Shown here piece by piece: positions 1-7,523 of a DNA stretch of 64,000 nt (position 1 is the stretch's first letter; the number at the start of each line of letters is the position of its first letter). The stretch covers positions 1 through 64,000 of the forward strand of contig JAFWLF010000107.1 in the NCBI GenBank assembly GCA_017511185.1. Direction: 5' to 3'. This DNA comes from RGIG5612 sp017511185. GTDB taxonomy: Bacteria; Bacillota; Clostridia; Lachnospirales; Lachnospiraceae. Under the pieces are notes generated by a model, which saw only the letters and a program-made list of their open reading frames with translations, was not told the origin of the DNA and did not search any database. The position numbers and the translations under genes are program-made.

Positions 1-1
1 C

Positions 2-655
2 AAAGAAGACTGTCCGACATGTCATACGACTGGTGCAAAGCCGGGCACGACTCCGGAGACATGTTCCACTTGTAAAGGGAATGGTCAGGTCGTCAGAACC
101 AGACAAAGCTTCTTTGGAACGATGCAGGAAGTCGGCGCATGCCCGGACTGCGGAGGAACCGGAAAGATCATCCGTGAAAAATGTCCGGACTGCAGAGGAA
201 ATGGATATAAGACAAAGAAAAAGAAAATATCTGTAACCATTCCTGCAGGCATCGATTCCGGTCAGAGCATCCGGATCTCCGGTATGGGAGAACCAGGCGT
301 AAACGGAGGTTCCCGCGGCGACTTGTTAGTAGAAGTGATGGTGGCGCGTCATCCAATCTTTGCAAGAGACGGACTGAACCTTTATTCGACGGCATCCATT
401 ACCTTTACCGAAGCGGCACTGGGCGGAGATGTGAAGATCAAAACCATTGACGGCGATGTTCTGTTCCCGATCAAAGCAGGAACACAGACAGATACCCGCA
501 TCAGGTTGAAAGGCAAGGGCGTTCCGTCCCTGAGAGATAAAACAAAACGAGGCGACCAGTATACCACTCTGGTGGTGAAAGTCCCTGAAAAGATGAATGC
601 ACGGCAGAAAGAAGCACTTAAAGCTTTCGATGCTGTCATGTATCCGAAAAAATAA
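2..655 (+). CDS. dnaJ: Chaperone protein DnaJ, 3' part only (truncated by window edge)
   Basis: Hsp40 co-chaperone that delivers unfolded proteins to DnaK and stimulates its ATPase in the cytoplasm. The reading frame is open from base 2. All four zinc-finger repeats are visible (CPTCHTTG, CSTCKGNG, CPDCGGTG, CPDCRGNG, roughly bases 11-205), followed by the C-terminal substrate-binding domains. The J domain and G/F region lie upstream of the window. In Firmicutes dnaJ ends the hrcA-grpE-dnaK-dnaJ heat-shock operon and prmA often follows; here a patatin gene and a non-coding stretch come between them. Identification is secure; only the start is missing. Confidence 0.97.
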   Translation, partial: KEDCPTCHTTGAKPGTTPETCSTCKGNGQVVRTRQSFFGTMQEVGACPDCGGTGKIIREKCPDCRGNGYKTKKKKISVTIPAGIDSGQSIRISGMGEPGVNGGSRGDLLVEVMVARHPIFARDGLNLYSTASITFTEAALGGDVKIKTIDGDVLFPIKAGTQTDTRIRLKGKGVPSLRDKTKRGDQYTTLVVKVPEKMNARQKEALKAFDAVMYPKK

Positions 656-1558
656 TTGAAAAAGATTTATTCAAAAGTTAATACAATTCCAAAGGGACAG
701 GCATCCGGACGATTGATCGACGGATGCCTTGCTTTGGAGGGCGGCGCATTCCGTGGTCTTTATACACAGGGCTTTCTGGATGCGTTGATGATTCAGGATA
801 TCAATCTTTCTTGTGTGATCGGTATTTCTGCCGGCGCTTTGAGCGGCGTCAATTATGTGTCCGGGCAGATTGGAAGATCCGGAAGGATCAACCTGACGTA
901 CCGGCATGACAGTCGTTATGTCGGACTGAATGCGTTGCTGCACAGCCGCAGCCCTCTGGATATCAGTTTCCTGATCGAAGAACGTGGAATCATTAAGGAA
1001 AAGCTGGATGAAGAACGGTTTTACCGTCCGGAGCAGAGATTCATTGCAGTGACGACCAATGAATTGACCGGAGAGACCGTTTATTTTGAAAAAGGAAAAT
1101 GTAACGATATCTTAAAAGCCGTTCAGGCTTCTGCGACCATGCCGATCATCTCGCCGCCGGTCATGATCGACGGCGTCCCGTACTTTGACGGCGGATGCTC
1201 CTGCAACTTCCCTTACCAGTGGGCGATGGAGCAGGGATATCGGAAAATTCTGGTCATCCGCACGCGAGAACTATCTTATCGCAAGGAAGTAAAGGAATCA
1301 AAATTGTCCCTGCGAATGTATCAAAAGTATCCGGCCTTTGCCAGAAAACTGGCTGACCGTGATTCGATCTATAATCAGGACTGCGATGATGTGGAACGTC
1401 TGCATAACGAAGGGCGGCTCCTTCTGCTGGCACCATCGAAGCCTGTCACCGTGACCCGGCTTGAGAAGGATATGGAAAAACTGGGAGATCTATACTGGCT
1501 GGGCTATCAGGACTGCATGGATCATATGGAAGAAATCAGATCTTATCTTTTTTCGTAA
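656..1558 (+). CDS. Patatin-like phospholipase (RssA/YjjU type)
   Basis: Predicted serine acyl hydrolase of the patatin family (300 aa), presumably cytosolic because no signal peptide is visible. The oxyanion-hole motif GGAFRG is at residues 29-34, the nucleophile elbow GISAG at 56-60 (Ser58) and the catalytic Asp in DGG at 178-180, so the Ser-Asp dyad is intact. The start is a TTG immediately after the dnaJ stop, with no clear ribosome site; no ATG or GTG precedes the essential GGAFRG motif, so a TTG start and translational coupling to dnaJ are likely. It separates dnaJ from prmA, suggesting an insertion into the heat-shock supra-operon. Substrate unknown. Confidence 0.88.
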   Translation: MKKIYSKVNTIPKGQASGRLIDGCLALEGGAFRGLYTQGFLDALMIQDINLSCVIGISAGALSGVNYVSGQIGRSGRINLTYRHDSRYVGLNALLHSRSPLDISFLIEERGIIKEKLDEERFYRPEQRFIAVTTNELTGETVYFEKGKCNDILKAVQASATMPIISPPVMIDGVPYFDGGCSCNFPYQWAMEQGYRKILVIRTRELSYRKEVKESKLSLRMYQKYPAFARKLADRDSIYNQDCDDVERLHNEGRLLLLAPSKPVTVTRLEKDMEKLGDLYWLGYQDCMDHMEEIRSYLFS

Positions 1559-1573
1559 AAATAAAAATACAGC

Positions 1574-1602
1574 TTGACAAGTTAGCGCAAGGTAACTATA
1601 AT
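1574..1602 (+). promoter_or_regulatory. Strong sigma-A promoter overlapping metal-regulator-like operator
   Basis: A consensus -35 TTGACA (1574-1579) and a consensus -10 TATAAT (1597-1602) are separated by exactly 17 bases. The spacer is itself an operator-like inverted repeat (1579-1598). No ORF of credible size follows before prmA, which has its own promoter at 1799-1827. Confidence 0.8.
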
Positions 1603-1630
1603 AACGACATAAGTTAGCATAAGGTAACTT
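1579..1630 (+). promoter_or_regulatory. Tandem DtxR/MntR-like operator boxes
   Basis: Two near-identical 20-bp boxes lie at 1579-1598 and 1611-1630, with centres 32 bp apart. The second is AAGTTAGC-ATAA-GGTAACTT, whose outer arms AAGTTA/TAACTT are perfect inverted repeats; the first differs at three positions. The TTAGC...GGTAA pattern resembles boxes bound by the DtxR/IdeR/MntR superfamily of iron or manganese repressors. One box fills the promoter spacer and the other lies just past the transcription start, a classical repression layout. The regulator assignment is inference. Confidence 0.55.
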
Positions 1631-1750
1631 AAGACTGATTACATTTTTAGTACATACACGCCTTTCTTTTGTTTTACCTTAACGTTTGAACCACCTCCTT
1701 TCTTTCTTGTTTGTTTTTTTGATTGTCTTTATTGAACCCGGTTCAAAACG
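1609..1750 (+). ncRNA. Candidate metal-regulated structured RNA, untested
   Basis: This 310-base gap (1559-1868) holds no ORF. The transcript predicted from the promoter at 1574-1602 would contain CACCTCCTTTCT at 1692-1703, identical to the anti-Shine-Dalgarno tail of 16S rRNA, followed by a T-rich run (1709-1720). The arm at 1683-1692 can pair with 1740-1750, placing the C-rich tract in a loop. Alternatively 1732-1737 and 1741-1746 form a small TTGAAC/GTTCAA hairpin, so the two folds exclude each other. C-rich, SD-pairing small RNAs under iron control (for example FsrA of Bacillus) are a known type; this identity is inference. No canonical terminator is seen. Confidence 0.3.
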
Positions 1751-1798
1751 GAAAGGTGCGCAGCCCCATCTGCATTACTGCGACCATACAGACTGTAT

Positions 1799-1827
1799 TT
1801 GAAAACAAACCTCACTTAGTCTATACT
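1799..1827 (+). promoter_or_regulatory. Probable prmA promoter
   Basis: TTGAAA at 1799-1804 and TATACT at 1822-1827 with a 17-base spacer, 41 bases before the prmA start codon. Confidence 0.55.
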
Positions 1828-1868
1828 GTCTTCAATAACAGCAAATGAAAGGCAAAGCGTGACAGTCA

Positions 1869-2882
1869 ATGAAATACACCCAATACACGATAAAGACAAC
1901 GACGAAGGACGCTGACCTGGTCAGCGTTCTTCTTATGGATGTCGGGATCTGCGATGTGCAGATTGAAAACAATGTACAGCTGACAGATGAAGAACTGAAT
2001 CAGATGTATGCAGATTTTAAGAAGGAACTGCCGGAAGATGACGGCTCTTGCGATGTCATCTTTTACCGTGAGGAAAAAACACCGGAAGAGGGACAGGCCT
2101 TCCGCAGGGAGCTGACAGATTTATTGGAAGAAGCCCCGGATATCTACGGTATCGATCCGGTTGCTTTTGAATGTAAAGATACAGACTCCGCTGATTGGGA
2201 GAATAACTGGAAAGAGTATTTTAAACCATTTCGTGTAGATCAGATCCTTATCGCACCGACATGGGAAGCTATTCCGGATTCCATTGATGTTTTGGAAAAC
2301 AAAGGAGGCGGCAATCAGGCAGAGGAATTGTCTGATCCGGAGATCATCATCCGTATTGATCCGGGCATGGCTTTCGGAACGGGAACTCATGAGACGACAA
2401 GACTGTGTTTAAGAGGTCTGGCTCATTATATTAAGGAGGGTGATCGTGTTCTGGATCTGGGATGCGGAAGCGGTATACTTGGAATTGGATCTATTAAATT
2501 AGGGGCGTCCTCCGTAACTTCTGTAGATATCGATGAGCAGGCTGTTAAAGTTGCAATAGAAAATTATGAAGTGAATCAGGTACCGACTGAGCAGAGCACC
2601 TTTTATATAGGAGATGTGGTATCAGATGATAATCTGAAAAATAAGATTCTTCAAAACGGTACATATGACGTTGTGGCAGTGAATATTCTGGCAGAGGTGA
2701 TCGCACAGATGCTGCCGACACTTGACCAGTATCTGAAAACAGGAGGCGTTCTGATCTTGTCCGGAATCCTCCGGGAAAAAGAAGAATTGATCCGTGGCGG
2801 CATTGAAGCAAATCCTTCCCTGGAACTGATCGATGTTGCTGCAGACGGAGACTGGGTACGTGTTACTGCAAAGAAAAAATAA
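1869..2882 (+). CDS. prmA: Ribosomal protein L11 methyltransferase
   Basis: SAM-dependent enzyme that trimethylates ribosomal protein L11 (337 aa). An N-terminal L11-recognition region is followed by a Rossmann methyltransferase domain with FGTGTHETT at 169-177, the SAM-binding DLGCGSG at 196-202 and a downstream NILAEVI motif. The length is slightly above the usual 300-315 aa; the extra residues lie in the acidic region around 40-75 and at 140-156. The ATG at 1869 has only a distant AAAGG, so translation may be weak. It begins the prmA-rsmE gene order typical of Firmicutes. Confidence 0.95.
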   Translation: MKYTQYTIKTTTKDADLVSVLLMDVGICDVQIENNVQLTDEELNQMYADFKKELPEDDGSCDVIFYREEKTPEEGQAFRRELTDLLEEAPDIYGIDPVAFECKDTDSADWENNWKEYFKPFRVDQILIAPTWEAIPDSIDVLENKGGGNQAEELSDPEIIIRIDPGMAFGTGTHETTRLCLRGLAHYIKEGDRVLDLGCGSGILGIGSIKLGASSVTSVDIDEQAVKVAIENYEVNQVPTEQSTFYIGDVVSDDNLKNKILQNGTYDVVAVNILAEVIAQMLPTLDQYLKTGGVLILSGILREKEELIRGGIEANPSLELIDVAADGDWVRVTAKKK

Positions 2883-2918
2883 CTGTGTATATACAATTAC
2901 ACAGATGAGGTGCATCAT

Positions 2919-3650
2919 ATGCCAAATGAAAATGGAGAATGGATCCTGTACGGATTAGCCGATAACGATCCCAAACGTATTAAAACGTGGAACGCGCTGA
3001 TCAAAGTGATCGACAAGATCGGATTTCTTCCATTGTTTGCAAATCAGGTGGAAGGGTTTTCTGTGGAAGAAATGACGGCAGCTACTGGCTGGTGGAGTGG
3101 TGACGCAAAAAGAGATCCATGGATGTGGAGAGAGATCATCACGGAAAGTCATCAGGCTGTTTATGGAAAATTCTTTGATAAAAAGGCCGGTTTTATTTCC
3201 CTGGAATGGCTTCCTTATTTTGCTAACTGGAGAAGAGACGGATATGATTTTGATGCACTCTGGGATGATCAGAAAGCTTCTTACCGTGCAAAAAAGATCA
3301 TGGATCTGTTTCCTGAAAAGCCGAAGACGGAATGGTTTTCCTTTGAGATAAAGGAAAAAGCAGGATTCGGAAAAGGCGGGTTGAAAAACTTTGACGGGGT
3401 GCTGACGCAGCTGCAGATGCAGACCTATCTGGTCCCAAAAGAATTCCGGAAACGGAAAAATAAAAAGGGAGAAGAATATGGCTGGAGCATTGCTGTTATG
3501 GCAACTCCGGAAAGTATCTGGGGAAAGAAGATTGTCCGAAAAGCTTATAAGGAAGATCCGGAAAAATCTCGTGAACGGATCTTTCAGCAGGTGAAAAATT
3601 GTTTTCCGTTAACAGCGGAAAGTGACATTCGAAAAATACTAAAACCATAA
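2919..3650 (+). CDS. AlkZ-related protein (uncharacterised)
   Basis: A 243-aa soluble protein. The order of motifs (a DPWMWREII-like segment near residue 70, then YGKFFDKKAGFI and WLPYFANWRR) resembles a clostridial family usually named AlkZ-related, after the DNA cross-link glycosylase AlkZ/YcaQ; that assignment is from memory and catalytic activity is unproven. The start is ATG 2919 because GAGG lies 8 bases before it; a GTG at 2910 is less likely. It sits between prmA and rsmE, and an AlkD-like gene occurs 4 kb downstream, so a DNA repair role is plausible but inferred. Confidence 0.6.
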   Translation: MPNENGEWILYGLADNDPKRIKTWNALIKVIDKIGFLPLFANQVEGFSVEEMTAATGWWSGDAKRDPWMWREIITESHQAVYGKFFDKKAGFISLEWLPYFANWRRDGYDFDALWDDQKASYRAKKIMDLFPEKPKTEWFSFEIKEKAGFGKGGLKNFDGVLTQLQMQTYLVPKEFRKRKNKKGEEYGWSIAVMATPESIWGKKIVRKAYKEDPEKSRERIFQQVKNCFPLTAESDIRKILKP

Positions 3651-3661
3651 AAGGAGATGGC

Positions 3662-4405
3662 ATGTACCATTTTTTTATACGCGAAGAAATGATCTCTGAA
3701 GGGAAAGTGGCTATTTCCGGCAGTGATGTGAATCATATCAAAAACGTTCTCCGTATGAAGAACGGAGAGGAACTGATGCTCAGCGATGGTATGGGAACGG
3801 ATTATCACTGTATGATCGAAGAAGTATCGGATGATATGGTTTTGTGCAAGATACTGGAAGAAAGCGGAGCCCTTTCTGAGCCGTCCGTCCGCTTCTATCT
3901 GTTTCAGGGACTGGCCAAGGGAGATAAGCTGGAGCATGTGATCCAGAAATCGGTGGAACTTGGCGTATATGAGATCATTCCGGTGGAAATGGCACGTTCG
4001 GTTGTCCACTACGATGGTAAAAAACAGAAGGCAAAACAGGAACGCTGGCAGAAAATAGCTGAAAGCGCTGCAAAACAGAGCCGCAGAGGGATCATTCCGG
4101 AAGTAAAAGAAGTTAGAAGTTTTAAAGAAGCCTTTGTCTATGCCCGTAAAGAGGCTATGGATCTGATCCTGGTGCCTTATGAAAACTATAAAGATATGAA
4201 AGAGACAAAAGAAGTCCTGCAAAAGATCCAACCTGGGATGCGTGTGGGTATCTTTGTTGGACCGGAAGGCGGATTCGCTCCGGAAGAAATTGATCTGGCA
4301 ATGCAGGAAGGCGGCATACAGATCTCTTTGGGAAACCGGATCCTGCGGACGGAAACAGCACCTTTGATGTTATTAAGCGTCCTTACTTTTGCGCTGGAAG
4401 AATAA
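3662..4405 (+). CDS. rsmE: 16S rRNA (uracil-1498-N3)-methyltransferase
   Basis: SPOUT-class methyltransferase (247 aa) that makes m3U1498 in the decoding region of 16S rRNA. An N-terminal PUA-like region (HHFFIREE, NHIKNVLRMKNGEEL) precedes the knotted SAM site, seen as FVGPEGGF near residue 200 and LGNRILRTETAP near 225. AAAAGGAG is well placed before ATG 3662. It follows the AlkZ-related gene by 11 bases and is probably cotranscribed from prmA onward. Confidence 0.96.
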   Translation: MYHFFIREEMISEGKVAISGSDVNHIKNVLRMKNGEELMLSDGMGTDYHCMIEEVSDDMVLCKILEESGALSEPSVRFYLFQGLAKGDKLEHVIQKSVELGVYEIIPVEMARSVVHYDGKKQKAKQERWQKIAESAAKQSRRGIIPEVKEVRSFKEAFVYARKEAMDLILVPYENYKDMKETKEVLQKIQPGMRVGIFVGPEGGFAPEEIDLAMQEGGIQISLGNRILRTETAPLMLLSVLTFALEE

Positions 4406-4422
4406 AAAAGGTGTGATATACT

Positions 4423-5619
4423 GTGGAAACGATGGAATGCTATTTTGATAACAGCGCAACAACGCGCGTTGGAGAAAATGTAATAAAGACTGTTACGAAA
4501 GTAATGACAGAAGACTTTGGAAACCCGTCCAGCAAACATGCCAAGGGCGTTCAGAGCGAAGTCTATTTAAAGGATGCACGCCAGGTGCTTGCCAAAATAC
4601 TGAAAGTAAAAGAAAAAGAGATCCTTTTTACCTCTGGAGGAACAGAGTCAAATAACATGGCACTGATCGGAACTGCGCTGGCTAATGAAAGAGCAGGACG
4701 GCATATCATTACGACCTCCATTGAGCATCCAAGCGTATTGGAACCACTCAGGTCCCTCGCAGAACGCAGAGTCGATCCGTTTGAGATCACGTATCTGCCT
4801 GTTGATGCAAAAGGGCACGTTTCACTGTCAGATCTTAAGGAAGCCATAAGGGAGGATACGACCCTGGTATCCATCATGATGGTCAATAATGAGATCGGAG
4901 CTGTTCAGGATATCGTCAGTATTGGAAAAGTTATTAAAGAAAAGAACCCGAAGACTTTGTTCCATGTGGATGCGATTCAGGCATTCGGAAAGTTGGAAAT
5001 CCATCCAAACAAGATGGGGATCGATCTGATGAGTGTCAGCTCACATAAATTCCATGGGCCAAAAGGTGTCGGCTTTTTATACATCCGGGAGGGAACAAAG
5101 ATCAAACCGCTGATCTACGGAGGCGGTCAGCAGAAGGGAATGCGCAGCGGTACCGATAATGTGCCTGGCATTGCAGGAATGGCTGTGGCAGCATCGGAAA
5201 GCTACGCTGCCCTGGAAGAAAATGTCCGCCATATGATCAGCTTAAAAGATCTTCTGACGGAAGAATTAGAAAAGATTGCACAGGAAGAACAAGGAAAATC
5301 TTTTTCTATCCGGATCAACAGCCAGAAAGGGGAGCTTTCTGCACCGCATATTCTCAGTGCAACCTTTGCTCCGGTAAAAAGCGAAGTTTTGCTTCATGCT
5401 TTGGAAGAACGGGGAATCTATGTGTCATCCGGATCCGCCTGCTCATCCAATAAGCCGGGGGTCAGCCGGACCTTGGAATCCATCGGTCTTTCTGCAAAAG
5501 AGGCTGACTGTACGATCCGCTTTAGCTTTTGTAAAGATAATACGGCAGGAGAAGTTCTGTATGCAGCAGAACAATTGAGAGAACTCCTTCCGATCCTGTC
5601 AAAATTTATTTCTCGATAA
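4423..5619 (+). CDS. Cysteine desulfurase, NifS/IscS family (NifZ-like)
   Basis: PLP enzyme that removes sulfur from cysteine to form a persulfide (398 aa). Visible features are the N-terminal YFDNSATT, HVDAIQ at 181-186, the PLP lysine in SSHKFHGPKG (Lys209) and the catalytic loop SSGSACSS with Cys340. The start is a GTG with AAGGTG about 10 bases upstream; ATG 4432 is the alternative. It lies directly before thiI, the same pairing as Bacillus nifZ-thiI, so its main job is probably sulfur supply for tRNA 4-thiouridine rather than general Fe-S assembly (inference from context). Confidence 0.93.
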   Translation: METMECYFDNSATTRVGENVIKTVTKVMTEDFGNPSSKHAKGVQSEVYLKDARQVLAKILKVKEKEILFTSGGTESNNMALIGTALANERAGRHIITTSIEHPSVLEPLRSLAERRVDPFEITYLPVDAKGHVSLSDLKEAIREDTTLVSIMMVNNEIGAVQDIVSIGKVIKEKNPKTLFHVDAIQAFGKLEIHPNKMGIDLMSVSSHKFHGPKGVGFLYIREGTKIKPLIYGGGQQKGMRSGTDNVPGIAGMAVAASESYAALEENVRHMISLKDLLTEELEKIAQEEQGKSFSIRINSQKGELSAPHILSATFAPVKSEVLLHALEERGIYVSSGSACSSNKPGVSRTLESIGLSAKEADCTIRFSFCKDNTAGEVLYAAEQLRELLPILSKFISR

Positions 5620-5650
5620 TCTTAAGAAGAAGAACTCAAAAGGAGAATAC

Positions 5651-6820
5651 ATGTTATTAATCAAATATTCGGAGATTGGTGTAAAAGGAAAAAACAGGTA
5701 TATCTTTGAAGATATGCTTGTGAAAAATATCAGAAGTGCGCTGAAAGAACTCAGTGAAGAGACTTTTGTGAGAAAAGCACAGGGCAGGATCTACGTAGAA
5801 TGCAAAGAAGAAGAAACAGAAGAGGCAATTTCTGCACTGACAAAAGTTTTTGGTATCGCATGGATCTGTCCGTTAGACCATTATGGCAAACTTTCTTTTG
5901 AGGAGATCGCAAAAGCGGCTGTTTCACACATGGAAAGCCATTTCTCAATGGATGAACCGCATACCTTCAAGGTTAACTGCCGGCGCGCAGACAAAGCTTT
6001 CCCTATGACTTCCATAGAAGTCAACGAACAGATTGGAGAAGTGTTGCTGGATCGTTTCCCGAATCTATCTGTGGATGTTCATGATCCGGAAATCATGCTG
6101 CATATTGAGGTCCGTCCGTACGACGTGAATTTTTATTCAAAACAGATCGAAGGATTAAGCGGTATGCCAGTTGGATCTTCCGGAAAGGCAATGCTCCTTC
6201 TGTCCGGCGGAATTGATTCTCCGGTTGCCGGCTATATGGTGGCAAAACGCGGTGTCAGTCTGGATGCGGTATATTTTCATGCACCACCATATACCAGTGA
6301 ACGTGCGAAGCAGAAAGTAGTTGATTTGGCGAAGATCATCTCCCGTTATGCCGGCCCTATCCGCCTGCACGTCATCAATTTTACAGAAATACAGATGAAG
6401 ATCTATGAGATCTGTCCACATGATGAACTGACTATTATCATGCGCCGGTTTATGATGAGGATCGCGGAGCATTTCGCAAAAGAAACGGGCTGTCTGGGAT
6501 TGGTGACAGGAGAATCGATCGGTCAGGTCGCAAGCCAGACCATGCAGAGTATGCTGGTAACAAACGAAGTCTGTACATTGCCGGTTTATCGTCCGTTATG
6601 CGCATTTGATAAACTGGACATCGTTGCTATCTCAGAAAAAATCGATGCTTATGAGACCAGCATCCTTCCATATGAAGATTGCTGTACCATCTTTGTAGCA
6701 AAACACCCAGTCACGAAACCGCGTCTGGAAAAGATCATTGCCAGCGAACATCGCCTGGACAGTGTGATCGATGAGATGATGCAGAGGGCCTTGGAGTCCG
6801 TGGAGATCATTGAAATATGA
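5651..6820 (+). CDS. thiI: tRNA 4-thiouridine synthetase ThiI (no rhodanese domain)
   Basis: Uses ATP and persulfide sulfur to convert U8 of tRNA to 4-thiouridine (389 aa). An N-terminal ferredoxin-like region (KYSEIGVKGKNR) is followed by a THUMP domain and the PP-loop motif SGGIDSP at 185-191. The protein ends without the C-terminal rhodanese domain of the E. coli enzyme, which is normal in Firmicutes, where a partner cysteine desulfurase supplies sulfur; that partner is the preceding gene. AAAAGGAG precedes ATG 5651. Its stop overlaps the next gene's start (ATGA). Confidence 0.96.
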   Translation: MLLIKYSEIGVKGKNRYIFEDMLVKNIRSALKELSEETFVRKAQGRIYVECKEEETEEAISALTKVFGIAWICPLDHYGKLSFEEIAKAAVSHMESHFSMDEPHTFKVNCRRADKAFPMTSIEVNEQIGEVLLDRFPNLSVDVHDPEIMLHIEVRPYDVNFYSKQIEGLSGMPVGSSGKAMLLLSGGIDSPVAGYMVAKRGVSLDAVYFHAPPYTSERAKQKVVDLAKIISRYAGPIRLHVINFTEIQMKIYEICPHDELTIIMRRFMMRIAEHFAKETGCLGLVTGESIGQVASQTMQSMLVTNEVCTLPVYRPLCAFDKLDIVAISEKIDAYETSILPYEDCCTIFVAKHPVTKPRLEKIIASEHRLDSVIDEMMQRALESVEIIEI

Positions 6821-7515
6821 TGAAGAACCAAAAAAAACTCACTCCTCTTCAGAAAAGACTGTTTGCCCTGCGGGATGAAGAATATGCATCCTTTCAGGTT
6901 AAACTGACACCAGGAATTGAAGCAGAGCAAGTTATTGGAGTCCGAATTCCTATCCTACGCAAGTTTGCAAAAGAATATGCAAAAGAGGAAGAATCAAAAG
7001 ACTTCCTTTTACAGCTGCCGCATGCCTATTATGATGAAAATCTGCTGCATGGGATGCTCCTGGAACAGATCAAAGATTATGATGAGGCCCTGCGGTGCGT
7101 AGATGCATTTCTCCCATTTGTGGACAATTGGGCGGTCTGCGATACGATGAGCCCGAAGGTATTTGGGAAACACAAAAAGGAGTTTTTGCCACAGATCAAA
7201 AAGTGGGCCAAATCAAAAGAAACTTATACCATTCGTTTCGCTGTAAAAATGCTGATGGCGCTGTATCTGGATGAGGATTTCAATCCTGCCTATCTGAAAA
7301 TACCGGCAGCAGTTAAAAAAGATGATTATTATGTCAACATGGTCATCGCCTGGTACTATGCGACAGCCCTGGCAAAACAATGGACGGATACGATTCCATA
7401 TCTGGAAGAAGGAAAACTGCGTCCGTGGATACATAACAAAACGATCCAGAAAGCCATTGAAAGCTACCGGATCACCAAAGAACAAAAAGAGTATCTTCGA
7501 ACTTTAAAAAAGTAG
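6817..7515 (+). CDS. DNA alkylation repair protein, AlkD-like HEAT-repeat family
   Basis: A 232-aa helical protein of the AlkD/AlkC-like family, which in characterised members removes positively charged N3- and N7-alkyl purines without base flipping. Recognisable segments are VIGVRIPILRKFAKEY near residue 40, LPFVDNWAVCD near 100, the family's helical repeats, and WYYATALAKQW near 180. The start codon overlaps the thiI stop by four bases (ATGA), so the two are translationally coupled. This subgroup is mostly uncharacterised; activity is inferred from the family. Confidence 0.85.
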   Translation: MMKNQKKLTPLQKRLFALRDEEYASFQVKLTPGIEAEQVIGVRIPILRKFAKEYAKEEESKDFLLQLPHAYYDENLLHGMLLEQIKDYDEALRCVDAFLPFVDNWAVCDTMSPKVFGKHKKEFLPQIKKWAKSKETYTIRFAVKMLMALYLDEDFNPAYLKIPAAVKKDDYYVNMVIAWYYATALAKQWTDTIPYLEEGKLRPWIHNKTIQKAIESYRITKEQKEYLRTLKK

Positions 7516-7523
7516 AACGAAAC

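Noticed and set aside
1691..1706. Fragment of a 16S rRNA gene (12-base match to its 3' tail)
   Set aside because: Sequence on both sides does not resemble 16S rRNA; the match is limited to the anti-Shine-Dalgarno stretch.
6180..6820. ThiI truncated (no rhodanese domain)
   Set aside because: This is the ordinary Firmicutes form working with a partner cysteine desulfurase, which is adjacent.
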